Assembly (NCBI GenBank): GCA_032173965.1
Contig: CM063290.1
Location: forward strand, 12,487,501-12,551,500
From: Sitta carolinensis
Taxonomy: Eukaryota; Chordata; Aves; Passeriformes; Sittidae
Direction of reading: 5' to 3'
Length of the DNA stretch: 64,000 nucleotides
Positions 49,397 to 62,185 of the stretch are shown piece after piece. Each line of letters begins with the position of its first letter. The first letter of the stretch is position 1. The notes below the pieces were generated by a model that saw only the letters and a list, made by a program, of their open reading frames with translations, did no database searches and was not told the origin of the DNA. The position numbers were made by a program, and so were the translations under genes.

Positions 49397-51116
49397 GTGA
49401 GTGAGGTATGGGATGTGCTGTGCTTTTTAAAATGAGATCTCTGCAGGAGGAATAAACGGCTACCTCCGCTGGCAGGGACTTAAAAGAATAGTAGCAGAAT
49501 TGAAAATCAGTGTCCTAGATTTCTGTTGCAAAACAGTTGCACAAATAACCCCTTCCCATAAATAATGTAGTGATCTTCCTGGCTTGGTTGCTGTGGATTG
49601 CAGCTATAGAATCAACTTAAACCACTGCCTATTTTAATACACAAAGTACTCTCTGTTGGGGGAAAAAAAAATCTTTACTGGGTGTGCTTGATTGATGTAT
49701 TGATGTTAATGCAGCTACAAGACAAATTTGCAACTGAGGGAGCTAATGTGAAAGATAGATTTAAAGGCAATTTGTAACTCTTAGGCTGCTTTGCTCCTGT
49801 ATATCTAGGTCACTTAACGTCTTCTGCAACTCTCACTGCTCTTTCTTCCAATCAGCAGTGCTAAGAGCAAGTATAACTTTAAAAATTAATGTAAGCTGTT
49901 GGTAGGAATTTTACTCTCACTCGGAGGAAAGATACAAATGGAATTTGAGAATTTCAGTTTTCTGAGCTGGTAGAGAGCAGAAGTGCAACATCTATACTAA
50001 CACATAAAATTGGAATGCCAGCAACCGAAGTTGCGCTCTTAGTTGTGTGGTCTTTCTTTCATGGGGTGGCTTCCTAAAGGAAGTGGTTATTGTGCCTCTG
50101 TTAGTGACTCTGGACTGTTGCTGGAAAGCTACAAAACTGCAGCTTAGACTCCTTACTCTTGGCTGGGTCCTATTTCTTCTGGCTTACTGTGCTTGTGTGT
50201 TTATCTTCTATGAAGTTGGTGCTATTAAAAATCAAGACTTTGCAAATCTGTTAAGCAGATTTTTACTTTGAATAAGAGACTAAAATCTTTAAAGGACAAC
50301 TTTGTTTGTTTGCCCTTCCCTTAGCCTATACCTTTTCTGATTTTTTAAAAAAAGTGTATTTATGGATGTGATTGCAATTGTGGTAGCAAGTTTGATACAC
50401 CTATACTTCATAGGAACACCTTTGGTGCTTCTTCATAGTGTGTTATTTTTATTGATGCTTCATGGAGTGAGTAGCGTGTCAATAAACAATGTAATACAGC
50501 CAAATTTTTGTTTCCCAGAAATTTCTAGCTGAGTCTTCAGGGTTATAGAAAAAGCTGTTAATTAGTTCCTAACTATGACTGGTAATTCATACTGTTAAGT
50601 TTCATCCTATTTCTGGTACTCAGACTAAAAAAGCAGATGATGATCTATCCTAATCAATTTTTCCTTTCCTAACATCTTGCAGCTTCTCTCTCTTGCTGAT
50701 TTCATAATCTATTTCTGTGGTCATTTAATTGAAACATGTTTCAATATTAGACCTTCTAATATTGCCCTTGTACAGTAGATTTCAGCTAACCAAAGGCTAC
50801 ATTAGTTGAAATTATGTATACCAGAACTTGAAACCTAGACACCTATCCCTTCCACTTTCCACTGCAGTTATTTCATGTGCTTCTGTTCCTGCTGCAGCCT
50901 GTGCTCCTGGGGTCGGTGGCAGGAGCCCAGAGTGAGAGAGGACACAGAGTGAGCTGTGTGTGCAGTGGGGCAGGGCCGTGGCGTCCTGGTGGTCCCTATG
51001 AATTTACCCACGAGAGATGAAGCCAAATCTAATTTGTTTTGCAGGAGGAAGATGTAGTTAAAATCAGCATGTTAGAGTAATTATCAAGCCTAACAACAAT
51101 TTTTTTACATGTTTAG

Positions 51117-51283
51117 ATATTCAAGAATTTTATGAAGTGACCTTATTGGACAATCCAAAATGCATTGATCACTCTCAGCCATCTGAACCAATACAGCCTG
51201 TGAATACCTGGGACTTCTCCAGCCTTCCAAGCACAACAGTGACATCAGAAACATTGCCGAGCAGCCTTAGCCCCAGTGTAGAG
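51117..51283 (+). CDS. DLG1: DLG1 coding exon 3 (end of L27, start of linker)
   Basis: This exon completes Asp51 and encodes residues 52-106. It opens with [12 protein letters not shown], the end of the L27 domain, and goes on through [17 protein letters not shown] to a Ser/Thr/Pro-rich stretch ending [10 protein letters not shown]. That stretch is the start of the flexible linker before PDZ1, a region with regulatory phosphorylation sites in mammals. The acceptor is ATGTTTAG and the donor is GTATGA after GAG. It starts in phase 1 and ends in phase 0. The next exon is expected to begin with KYRYQDED and is not in the window. The phase 0 end matches the end of the alternative alpha exon at 62247, so both can splice to the same downstream exon. 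Confidence 0.97.
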
Positions 51284-53189
51284 GTATGATATAGAAATCT
51301 GTTTTATTTTTCTTGTTGAGACTATTAGTTCAGCATTGTTCTCTAAGTTTCCTTCATTTTATAAAATATTAATTTTCGAAGAAAATGTACATTATTAAGA
51401 TCAATAGTCATTGGGGATTTAATTACCGAAATGTGTAATAACATGTATGCATTTTGCTTAGTCAAAAATTTATAAACTCGTTTGTCAAATGTACCATTAA
51501 GTGACCATTAAATTGGATTTATGCTTTGATTTTGGACCCTTGCTGACAGGTTTAGTATGCTTGTTCTCATCCATACTTGTGACTCTTGAGTCATTGCTTC
51601 ATTAATTATTTGGGAAATCTGTGGCCGTGTCTTTCTGGTTAATAACCTTTTCTTTCAGTCTGATCATAAAAACTTCTGTTACTTCTATATCTATGCTCTG
51701 GAAGGACTTATTTTTGAAAAGTGTATGCAGCCAGCTGTCACTAGTGAGTGGTGATAAAATTGATCAGGAAAATGCACGTTGATGTACACTTTTCACTAAA
51801 ACAAAATCTCCCTGCTCAGTTTAAACTTAAAATGTTCCTTGAATATTTTCACATCAGAGATATTATTTCTCCCCTAAGAGGTGAACCTAGTTCAAAGTGT
51901 GTCCTGAAAACTGACAGCACTGGAAAAAGCATGTGAATTCCTCAGTAACTGAAGGCAGTGTGCTTTGCTGATCCATTTTCATGAAAGGATTGTAGAGCTC
52001 AGGAGGAGCACTGGGAGAGATCAGCCAAAGGACTGGTGCTGCAGCCTGTAGGGAAGCTCAGGAACTTGTACTCCTAAGCAAGATAAAGTGGCTGGGATGC
52101 TTTAACGAGTGAACCTTTAGCAGGGGCTGTTTGGGCTGTAAGAAGGCTCACTTAGGTGCGGATCACAAGCATGTGATGTGCTAATGAGTTTGTACAGTTA
52201 AAAAAAAAAAAACGCTTGTGCTAATTCTAGCTTTTTTGAAAACTGTCATATTGAAGCTAGTATGAAATACATCAGAAGTTCTTTAAAGCAAACTGTGGAT
52301 GAAATTGAAAACTTGTATTCTTTTGCAAATTGAAAAATGGCCAGTCGATAAAAGTCAGGCCAGGGGCATGAGTTACGTATGGCAAAGAACAGCCATTAAA
52401 ATATCTTTACATGAAAAAACTGAGCAGCTTAGGCATACTGTATTTTTCAGGTTAGTAACTAATTGAGCACTGAGGAATTAAAATTCTAGTTGTACTTGCA
52501 ATGTGGGAATAGATTTTTTCTTTGATTTTTTGTGCATCTTGGTAACACAAGATTATTATTAAAATTCAAATTGTATGTCTCTGTGGAATCTATTACCTGA
52601 AATTGCATAGAGAAGGCCACTGTCATCACAGTCACCTTAATGAATTGTCATGTTTGGAAGAAATGGGGTAATGCTAGGGTATATGAGAAATAGCATGGAA
52701 AAGGCCATTGTGATATTTACCTGTATGCCATCATCTAAACCTAAAGCTTAGAGCTGTAGAGCATCCCTTTCTGCAGGTATGGTGGGAATGGCATCTCTCA
52801 GAAGGAGGAGCAAAAGGAGCTGTAGACAGGATGCTGGCAAGAAGAGGCAAGGCTTATTTCATCTACTGAGGTGTTTTGAATAAGCTGGTTCTAATGTATT
52901 TCATGTTTGCAAGCACAGAGAACTTAATGAGGCAAATTGAGAGTCATTGCAATTGCTCTCAGTCATGGAGGATGGATGAAGTTCCTGAAAATGGCAGATG
53001 GACAAATGCTATCTCTTAGAAACTGAATACATGAGAGTAAGGCAGGAGAGAGGGATTTAGGTGTAACTGGTTCAGGGAATGATTCTACAGTTTTTTGGTA
53101 GCTCCTTGAAAGTCTTAAATGAGCCAAATAATAGCTCTCACAGTTATTGATGACAATTTTGTCAAAAAGTTTTTCTACTGTGGTAGTAA

Positions 53190-53640
53190 TTCTTTTGGTA
53201 GGAAGAAACCATAAATGTGATAAATTCTGACTTGAGAAGAACTTTTGGCATGGTTTAACAGGCTGTCTTTTGAGATAATATATCAGTTAAAGTTGGGCCT
53301 TGGGCAGTTGAAGTAATTAATGAAGTAATTAATGTCCTACATTGTGGCTAAACTAATAGAAGTTGAATAGTTAAAAATTGGTTTCTCAGAAAAGGTCTGG
53401 GTAATTCTTGAATCTTAAGATGAGTCAACTGTGGCATGTTAATAGATGAAAAGAACGAATTAGTGACATAAGTATGGTGTAAAGCTCTTCTGTTCTACTT
53501 CATCTGCATAAGGCTTTGCTGGAGATACTGTCAAATTTGGTGTGAAAAAGATGCTTCATTTCAGTGCTTAGAAGAGATTGACACGGAGGATCTAAAGCCT
53601 GGAAAGACGTGAGGATTGGGAAGGTTTGGTGCTGCTTGAA
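53190..53640 (+). mobile_element. Decayed CR1-like reverse-transcriptase remnant
   Basis: Translated piecewise with frameshifts and stops, the plus strand keeps the order of reverse-transcriptase landmarks. A TGACTTGAGAAGAACTTTTG stretch resembles the LDLSKTFD motif region, GATAATATATCAGTTAAAG resembles the NILxxKL segment, and AAAAATTGGTTTCTCAGAAA resembles IENWLNGR. The match is from memory of CR1 RT sequences and is weak at each point; the collinear order is the argument. The element is heavily mutated and non-functional. Limits are approximate. Confidence 0.4.
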
Positions 53641-54865
53641 AGAATTGAACACTTAATTGGGAAAGAGAAGTTTCCTGTATTTATAGAACGTGAAAAAGAT
53701 AATATTTTGCTCTTATACAAGATGTGCTAGACTTAGACTATAGAAACAGATTTAAGAAGCATTTTAAATGTTTTCCTGAGCACCAGAATAGCATAGTACA
53801 TGGCCAATCTCCCTTATTGAAGATCTTTTTAGGCAACATAATGGTCTTAAAGGGCTTAAATGTTTTGGGTTTTGTTCATCCCTGTAATGCACCTAGGAAC
53901 AGTGTAATGGAATGGAGGATTCATGTCCCTACCAAACTATTTTGTTATTACTAAATATACTCCAAATTCTATCAGTCTGGACTTGAAGCACATGTTTTCT
54001 GCTATGAGATTTGTCTTAAGATGTTGCCACTGTAGAACGTTTTGTACTTCCCCTATGGGAGAAACTGATGTCTGAAGTGGGCAATGGTGTGTGTGATTAT
54101 TCACTCCCAGCCCCCTGCACAAACTGTTTCCAGCCCTCTACAAGTGTAGTGCTGTCCTTGTAGCTTGCTATGCTGTAGATGATGGTGTAACTTAATTACA
54201 AAGTTACATCTTTAGGTTTTTTTCTCATGTGCAATTGAAGGTGGGGAGCACACGGCCCTCTCTTTGACACTGCCCCAATGACAGCAGGCACATTATCCTG
54301 GCAAGATCACTAATGCAGTGGAAGGAAGAACTGCCTGGTTTGGGGAAGCTCACCAGAGATGTGAGTGTCTGTTCTCAGCTGTACTGTTGACTTCTCCAGT
54401 ACAGTCTGGGGGCCACGCTAGTGTTCCCTAACAGAACCTGATATGGTGTGGATTACTTTCTTATTTTAATAAGTGGCCTGGATTTGAACATTTAGGACAA
54501 AGCTACCTGTCTTCCTTCATATTTTTTCCTCGAGTATCATGTGAAAATCAGTTGTTTGACCTTCAGTATATGAAGGTCAGGTTTTAGATTTGCTTCTGGT
54601 GTTTAAAAAATAGCTTCGTATATGGGTGTTGATCCCAGTTCATGTGAAATTGAAAGCAAGCTTTTCTCCCAGTCTCTGTCACTTACAGTAAATGTTACCT
54701 TGTATTTCACGAGTTAGAATACTGTTTCTATGTTAAATTGGAAGGTGAACAAATAAGAAAAATAGTAGTTTGGTGTTGGTTTCATTTTTTTTTGTAGTAC
54801 ATCTGAATGTACTGAATCTTAGTTTAGCTTTAAAATATATATGAAAATGGCAACATAAACATATA

Positions 54866-54905
54866 ATCTTTTATGTTTTTATGTTTTTACATTTTTACAT
54901 TTTTA
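54866..54905. repeat. TTTTATG / TTTTACA short tandem repeat
   Basis: Two copies of a TTTTTATG-type unit are followed by three of a TTTTTACA-type unit in intron 3. Low-complexity only. Confidence 0.8.
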
Positions 54906-54938
54906 CTGACCTTAATGCTTTATTCTTTGGTGACTGTT

Positions 54939-54953
54939 TTTTTTTTTTTTTCT
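54939..54953. repeat. Poly-T tract
   Basis: T homopolymer in intron 3. Confidence 0.85.
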
Positions 54954-56129
54954 TTATATATCTGCTAGGCAATACTTTCCCCTCAAAATTTTAAAATTTA
55001 ATAAAAATTACAAGGAGAAACTCTCATGTGTTCACGGTTTATATTCCACATACTTGCTATGTATAGTATATGAAAATTTGTTTCAATGCTTACTGCATTT
55101 TGGTTTGGGTAATGCTTTTTTTAGTCACTTGAGATATTTAAAATTTTTTTTTGTATTTGGTTTTAATAAACCCAAGGGCATAATGATTCCAGTACAGCAT
55201 GTGATTAATTGAGTGATTTTTAGGGTTTTTTTTGCTTGCTGAAATTTACTAGAGACTGGGGGACACTTGGGTTTAGTATATCTGATTTTGTTCATAGCTA
55301 GCTTTTTACAAATAAATTCTCACTTTTCAGACTTTCAAGGCTGCTATCCAGTTCAGTGTTAGTTTATTAGCCAGACACAAGCAGATTGGCATGCTGGATG
55401 TACTTTGAGATTATTTTAAGTCTATTCTTGCCAGGCTGGTGAGTCTGCAGGTGATATGAATGAAATCGTTTCTTTCTCGTTTGGACATTGTTAGTCTTTG
55501 AAGTAATGTATTTCAGCCCTGTTTCTTTTACCTTGCTGATTCTTTAAAATTTTTTTTCCTGTAGTTACTGTGGGCCAAATGAATTTTCTTCCAGCTGACA
55601 CTTGGATGGTACATGTGAAAGTTGCTTGAGAGTGGGAATATAATGCTCCCCTAAAGAGATTAAGGATTGAATTACAAGAACTTTCTACACAGCTGACTTT
55701 GGGGATGACTTTTTAGCAATGTGTGCTTGTGTATATACATGGGATAGTGGTATACAAGCTTAGGTTGCCTGAGGACTTCTCTCAGCACGTAGCCGACTTC
55801 TGTTTTTTCCTTCCTGCTCCTGAATCCAAGGACTGGCGTTTGAAATCCCTATAGGTTGTGTATTACAAAAGTCAGAGCTACAGATTGCAAATTTTCCTGC
55901 TCACAGCAATCTGTTTTGTTTTCCGTGCTCTATATTTTCTGGAATATAATTTAACAGTTTTGTTTCGATCTTCAGTACAAAATGATGGGGGAAAAAAAGA
56001 GTGATTCAAGACAGCGATAAAGCAGGAAAGGAATGTTAATCCTTTCAGTACTAGTAACTAGTTTAAAAAAACAAATGTATGCAATCTGAAAAGGACGAAT
56101 GGTTCTTCCTTTTCCTTGTGTACATTGCA

Positions 56130-56320
56130 TACTGAGCTCGAGTGTGCCTGGCAAAGCGACCAAATGTGAACCAAGCTCTCGGCGCTGTGTGAGAGCAGAG
56201 CGGGCGGCAGCGGCCCCGGGAGCAGCTTGCTGTGATCTGTGGTGCCATCTGTAGGTGGGACACTTGGTGTTCGACAAACGCGCGGTCAAACTCCCAGCGC
56301 TGGAAGAAATCTCTGAACTG
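56130..56320. promoter_or_regulatory. CpG-dense islet in intron 3, possible regulatory element
   Basis: A patch of about 190 bases with many CpGs (CTCGAG, AAGCGACC, CTCGGCGCTG, GAGCGGGCGGCAGCGG, ACGCGCGG, CAGCGCTGG) stands out in AT-rich intron. It contains CCATCTGTAGGTGG at 56245-56258, whose last eight bases fit the CTCF core consensus SYAGRKGG. Overlapping minus-strand ORFs (56063-56359 and 55972-56289) cross it but match no family I know. It may be a regulatory element or an old GC-rich insertion. Confidence 0.3.
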
Positions 56321-56879
56321 ATAAAGTAGCGTATTGCTAAGGAAGTAACATTGTGACACTCTTTGTCTTTAAATCCATAGGATTTGTTTTAGTATTTTAA
56401 TTGTTTTAAACCAGAGAAGTTAAGATGTTTGCTCTTTAGCTTGAATTTAAAAGTAGCCACAATAATTTGATTTCAGATGTTGAAAAATACCCCACTGAAC
56501 AATGTCTCAAAGGAAATACTTTGCTTTAGGACATGGAACTCAATCTGGAGTCTCTTACATTTAGCTGAGGACACCTTTGTATTTAGTGGATAATGGTGTC
56601 TGGAGGACTTTGGTCTGATCTGTGGTTTTTCCATCTATCTGCACATGCCCATGTGTTTAGTGTCTGGCATGTAGACTGGCTAGCTCACTCTTTTCTAGGG
56701 CCTTTTGCCAAATCCTTTTTTCATACAAAGGATGCTAAAGAGAAAGTAAGGAGACAGCTGATATGTTTGCAATTTCAGCAAAAATTTGATGCCAAGGCAG
56801 GTGGAAAGGAAACTTGCTAAACATCTTGAAATTACAAAATAGCTTAGTATCACCTATGAGGTCAATTACACTGCGAAGG

Positions 56880-57250
56880 ATTTTGACCAGCTAAGTCTTG
56901 AAAATTTCAAGGACTGGAAATGCAAAACTTTTCTGGTCAATCTGTTCCAATGCTTGACTATCCTCATGGTGAAAAATCTTGACCCCGTTTTTGATTGAAA
57001 TTCCTGTTTCAATTTATTTGTAGTTTCTAGGGTTTTTCCATCATGCAACATGGACTTGTCTTTGTCTTCTGCCTAACCCCATTGTAGGTACTGGAGGGCT
57101 GCTTTTATGTTCTGAACTCTTTCTCCAAGCTTAAACAAGCCCTGTACCCTCATCCTCTCTTTAAGGGTCAAGGCTTCTGAAAACCCTCTCACCATCTTAA
57201 TGGCCCTCTGTAGAGTTTTCTCCAGGTTATCAATTGGGGCCCCATAAAGT
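56880..57250 (-). mobile_element. CR1 LINE 3'-region fragment
   Basis: On the plus strand the antisense CR1 landmarks appear in order: CTGTTCCAATGCTTGACTAT, CTCATGGTGAAAAATCTTGA, TAGGTACTGGAGGGCTGCTT, TCTCCAAGCTTAAACAAGCC, CCTCTCACCATCTTAATGGC and GGGGCCCCATAAAG. This matches the CR1 3' region in reverse orientation. It is diverged and truncated at both ends. Confidence 0.82.
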
Positions 57251-60200
57251 TTTCCAGATGCCCTACTGGAAGTGCCAAGCAAAGGGGAATAATAGTTTTA
57301 TGTTACTGCTGGCTGTGTTTCTGTTAATGCAGCTCTTGTCACCTCCTTTGCTGTTAAGGCCTGCTGCAGGCTTGTGTTCATTTTGCTCAGTATCTGTCAA
57401 CGTGAATATTTTGAAAAGGGATAAAGTTAAACTAACCTCATTTTCACCTGCAATATAGGGGTTGTCTTTGTTTACAAAGCAACTAATAATGTCTTAAAAT
57501 TTTTAGAATTGTGATAGTTCTGTATAACTTCTTAATAAGATAAGCTGATGTAGTCTGGAGGAAAGAATTTGGGATGTCTAGTTCCTAGTGCAATTAAAAA
57601 ATCTATGTTTAATCAGTAGCAGTTTGTATTCAGAATGGAATGATACATCAAGCAGCTAATCAGGATCTTAGTGAAAGTATTGTGGGGAGATACCTGCATA
57701 TGTAGAGTACCTTATTAAAGTGCAGGATGCTCTAGTTCTGTTTTCCTGTTTCTGAATTTTAACTCCAGTATCTTCACCTTCACTTTACAAAGTCATTTTT
57801 ACCTGTTGTATTAACAAGCTGATCCAGTGAAAATCCTTGTCCTATTGTACTATGTTCAAATACCTCCTTTGCCTTAATATTTATAAAGATTCAGTGCTGG
57901 TTAGCTTGGTGATCTGCTAAGTCTGATTGTTGTGCTCCTTGTTATTGTACTGGTCCTTTATGCCTGTATCTGTATGTGTGTATTGCCTGTTATATATATC
58001 AACTTCTTCTCTGCACACATGATGTGCTTGTTTTATTTCAGCAGCTGGTATAGTCCTGGGTTACTCAGGAGCTTCATTGCTTTCTCTGTGTTAACTTTAC
58101 AGTGAGGAAATGGTATTTGCCTTGCTATGTATTTTGCCTTCAATACTTGAAATCCAGGCTGTTTGTACAAAGAAAAGAATGTAAGTTTTGAACCAAAGCT
58201 GAAAAAGTCTTCCAGGGCAGGCTTCTGGTCAAAGTGAATTCAAAGGCAAATAAACAAAGCCCCAATGCCCAGTTCAGGATGTATACACAAGCAATAAAAC
58301 CCTGCTATTTCTGAGTTTCTCAATTTAGAAGTAAATAGACAACTCACAAATTCACTTCTTAAAAAAATCCAATTGTTTTTTATAAACTTGTAATAATTAC
58401 AGCATAATCTGTAATCTGTCTTGCAGCCAGATTCAAAGGTAGCTGTATAAATGATGACATCTTACACTTTTAGTGCTTTTCTCAGCTAAAGTAACTGAGA
58501 AAATGCTTGCAGATACGATAGTGCTCGATCTTTATTGGGTCTTTGATATGTCTCCGCAAATATGCTGAGGTTGGGCATTTGACATTCCCTTGTGAGGCTG
58601 AGCTGAGCCTGCTTCTCTGGTTACACCTGTGACAGCTCTGTGTTGTGTGGCTTTTTGCATAGAATCCAAGAGCAAATTGGCATTTAAATAACCACATGCA
58701 CTTTTAGATTTGTGGATAGATAAGAAATTATTTATCTGCAAAATCAGTCTTTTCTGAAGCATTGTTTTCATTTGCATGATTTCTTTCTATGCATAGTTTA
58801 TCTGTGCATGAATTTTCCTTTATTTAGTTATCTGATGGCTTTGTAGATGGAATCTGCCACACTGGAAAAAGAATAAGCCTGTGAAGGTACAAAAAGTGAC
58901 TACCAAACATAACATGAAAGAATTCATAATTAATTCAAGGAAAGAAAAAAAAACATCTCTTACCTTTGTGTTCCTCACATGAGAATCACCCTTTGTTTTT
59001 TAATATTAATGCCATGAATAGTGGTGAATGGAAATGCATTTTTTCCTTCTGGCCAAGCTGTATAGAATAGTTGTTACTGGTTGTTACTGAGATCGATTGG
59101 AGCTGACAGGACAGAAAGATTTATTTTTAATAAGAATGAAGGACATTGAAGAACTCACAATGTTTCTTACAAATGCTGTAGAATAATAATTATTTTAATG
59201 ACTAACAGCACTACGTGAAAATGTCTTACTCTTCAATGCATGAAAGAATGACTTCATGCATTTCATGATTATGATTCAGGTTTTGGTGTGTTCTTTAATA
59301 TCCTTCTGTTCCTTCTAGCAAAACAATTTAAAGGAAAGAAACTTCTAAGTTATTTTACTAAATTGTTTAATTACAGTAGTTTTACTTCTGGATTTTTTAC
59401 TTATTTCTCATTTTGAAAAACTTTCTTCTGATCTCCAAAATTTAACACATACTTGCTTATTCAAGGAGTTTTATGATTTGTTTTCAAAAAGCTGTATTAT
59501 TTTTAATTATGAAAATGCTAAACCTCCTGAATGTTTGAGTCTTGGTCAATATTTTTTGAACATTTATTTCTTCTATATACAATATCGCCAGTGAAAAGGC
59601 TGCAGAAACTGCTTTTGGGCTAGGAAATAATTTTTTTTATGCATAGTGCTCTTATCTTTGCATATCTCTCTGTACACTATAGTTATGAAAACGTGTATTG
59701 ATGTTTGTCACAAAATCTTCTGGTCTACTGGTATGGAATCTTTTCTCCTCTGTGTGAATATTGTTAGCTGAAGATGGGTCCTGAGAGAACCACATACAGT
59801 TACCAGAAGGACTTTTAACCCCTCCTAGTGGTGCAGTGCTTGGGAAAGGGCTCTAATGCACCTCGGTTGTGCATCCTGCTCCCATTCGTGCAGTGCATGC
59901 CTTACTACATTTTAGGCACACTTGTTATGAGATGACTTTGTCTGCTCTAAAGTGTTTAGGGTCCTTGCTCATGACAAGCAGCCTGATGCACTAATCCTCA
60001 GCAAAGAAATGCCTTTTCTTCACCTCTCTGGGTAGATCTCTTCTACATCTCATAGTCTGCAACTTGAAGGAAGTTATGCGCTTGCTATGGCAGGACTAAT
60101 GGGTTTTGGGTCTTGTTGAAAGGGTGGTGGCAAGTGGGAGAGGAGAAAAATATGATATGTTAATGATCTTTAGTTTTAAAAGTGTCCCAAAGAAGGCAAG

Positions 60201-61034
60201 AGAACAAAAAAAGAGGAATAAAAGTAATTGATTCTCAACATAAGCTAATTGTAGCCAAGATTGATCTGCAGAAGCCTAATCTTGTACCAAGGTGGCCGAG
60301 AGAAATCTCAGTGATAAGCAGGATTGTTAATCTTTGCCCTTCATGGACAGAACATGAGGGACAGGCCGAGTTTCTATGTGCTATTTGGGCTCCTAGAGCT
60401 GTTTGTGCAAGAAATGTACATTTGGATTGACTGTATGTTTTGTATTAGACATTGAAGATGTTTCTAGCCTAGACACTGGACATGTGCCAAGTTACCTAAA
60501 AATGTATTTCCTTAGGTTTTCTTAATATTTTGAATACTTGCACTTTGTTAACTTCTCTGAACCTTACAGTCTTCCCAAAGGAATACTTGGGAAATGCAAG
60601 AATTTCTTTGTAAGATACCTCGTGTGCATTCAGCTATGAAGGTAATTCCTTCCTCCCTTTTCTGACACAGGAATGTTTCATCAGCTTAACTTGTTCTTTT
60701 TTATTTTTTTGAAGTTAGAACTTTTAGCCTTCTGTCCTGGTTCAGCCAGTTTCAGCAGTCTGAAAGATGCATATTTTTCTCAGTGATGCTTTTGTAGCAG
60801 TGAGAACTTCACCTAGGTGGTCACAGCAGAAATTCTTCACAGATTTTATAGACCATGTAAAAATGAAAAATATCTCTGACTTGACTTGAACATACAAGGT
60901 AAATATCATCTTAGTGGTTGAATGGTGTAAGATTTATTTTAAAATTCCATTCGAGTTTGTCCTATAAAGATATCACGTGCCCACAAAATAAAATGTGTGA
61001 TTTTGGAAAATTAGTTTCCTTATATACCAGGTCA

Positions 61035-61073
61035 CCCCCTTTACCCCCTCCAGTAGCATCCCCCCACCCCCCC
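61035..61073 (-). repeat. C-rich tract; G-quadruplex potential on the minus strand
   Basis: Four C-runs (61035-61039, 61044-61048, 61060-61065, 61067-61073) lie within 40 bases. The minus strand therefore has four G-runs of five or more with short loops, a good G-quadruplex candidate. It lies 1.15 kb upstream of the alpha start codon, and a TATATA follows at 61085-61090. Confidence 0.6.
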
Positions 61074-61836
61074 ACTTCTCCCAGTATATATGGAAGAGCT
61101 GGGAGCAAAGTCACAGAAAGTTTAAAAGGAGTGCTCTAGATACACAGAATATTCTAGAGTTGTTTTGCTGCAAAATGTATTCAGTTGTACATTTTGGGGT
61201 AAAAGCAAAATGATGCTGATAAGATTTAATAGCTTGAAATTACTCATTGCATTTTTTCAGTGTAATTCATTGTGTTTGCAGCACAGGTGTTAGTGGGGGA
61301 CCTAATAGGACAAGATAGTGGGAACGGAGTTTACGAGCTGCTTTCAATGCCTCTTGTGGAAAATTAATGTAATAAGGTTCTTACCATTGTATGGAACTGT
61401 CAGGTTAGTGTTTCACAGTACACAGGAGGTTGTTTTGTGCCCAAGTGTTAGACTTCTCCCAGCCGTGCTAATTAGGCTGAGAAGACAATGCCTGCACATT
61501 CAAACTTTGCCTTGTCACTGCATTACAGCCTTACAAAAGGAAATGAAATTCTAGGTTAATTCAAGGCTCAAAATAGCATTTCTCTTGCAATATGCATTAC
61601 TCTTTCCTTGCCACTTTCTTCTCTCCCTGATCTACATGGAATATTCCATTCATTACTGCTTAGGAAATCAGTTATTTTGCAGTCTGCAAATGCTGAAATG
61701 ACATGAGAGGAGAAATACTTGTTTGCAACCAAAACTATTTTTGAACAAACGCTTTATTTTAGAAATAGGAGCTGGCTAAGAAAAGCTGGATTGAGATTTT
61801 TTTGCTGTAAAATAATTTTGTATTGCATTTCATCAA

Positions 61837-62037
61837 ATGATTCCCTGTGATGCTCATGTGTTAGGTAATCCTGACAGAGGAGTATATGAAATAGAATACG
61901 AAGAGGTACTTAACTGCTATGGAACAGGATTTGACATCTTTTGTAGAATATTTGCAAGGATACAGTTACATTTTTCAGACATAGATAACCAAAATAGTTT
62001 AAGAATTTTTCGTGAACTTAAAGCATTTGTATTTTAG
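61837..62037 (+). other. Unassigned 66-codon ORF upstream of the alpha exon
   Basis: An ATG-initiated ORF ends 180 bases before the DLG1 alpha start codon. Its composition (DRGVYEIEYEEVLNCYGTGF and so on) looks less repetitive than most chance ORFs here, but it matches no family I recognise and has no splice evidence. If the alpha transcript starts far enough upstream, it would be an upstream ORF in that leader. Chance is the simplest explanation. Confidence 0.12.
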
Positions 62038-62185
62038 CCTGCTGCTTTTTCTCCACGGTTTCTACCTCTGAATGAATCCAAAGGGAGACCTGGCACTCAC
62101 TGAACTGTTCTGACTATTAAATAAGTGTGCTTTTTCTCATTCTGTTGAGATGGTGTTTAGCTGTGACTGAAAATAAACCTTTTAA

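Larger units (their letters stand above)
36975..51116 (+). other. DLG1: DLG1 intron 2 (about 14.1 kb)
   Basis: A long AT-rich intron splitting the L27 domain between residues 50 and 51. It carries three CR1 LINE fragments (44.11-44.25, 45.70-46.03 and 46.53-46.84 kb), a (TG)12 microsatellite, an ATCT repeat, a poly-C tract and a possible in-phase 39-nt exon at 49358-49396. The 3' end has a good polypyrimidine tract and ATGTTTAG acceptor. The stretch 37.0-44.1 kb otherwise holds nothing I can identify. A GC-richer patch at 50.87-51.00 kb precedes exon 3. Confidence 0.9.

Noticed and set aside
58482..58777. Minus-strand ORF with Cys/His spacing (CHRC, KCP, HIK) suggesting a small zinc-binding ribosomal protein pseudogene
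   Set aside because: Compared by eye with RPS29, RPL37 and RPL36A, identity is sparse and not collinear enough to claim a retropseudogene.
60182..60430. 82-codon plus-strand ORF in intron 3
   Set aside because: Low-complexity Lys/Arg-rich start, no family recognised, no splice-site context in phase with DLG1.
60726..60760. TCCTGGTTCAGCCAGTTTCAGC resembling an avian LTR edge
   Set aside because: Only a short local resemblance with no further LTR sequence around it.
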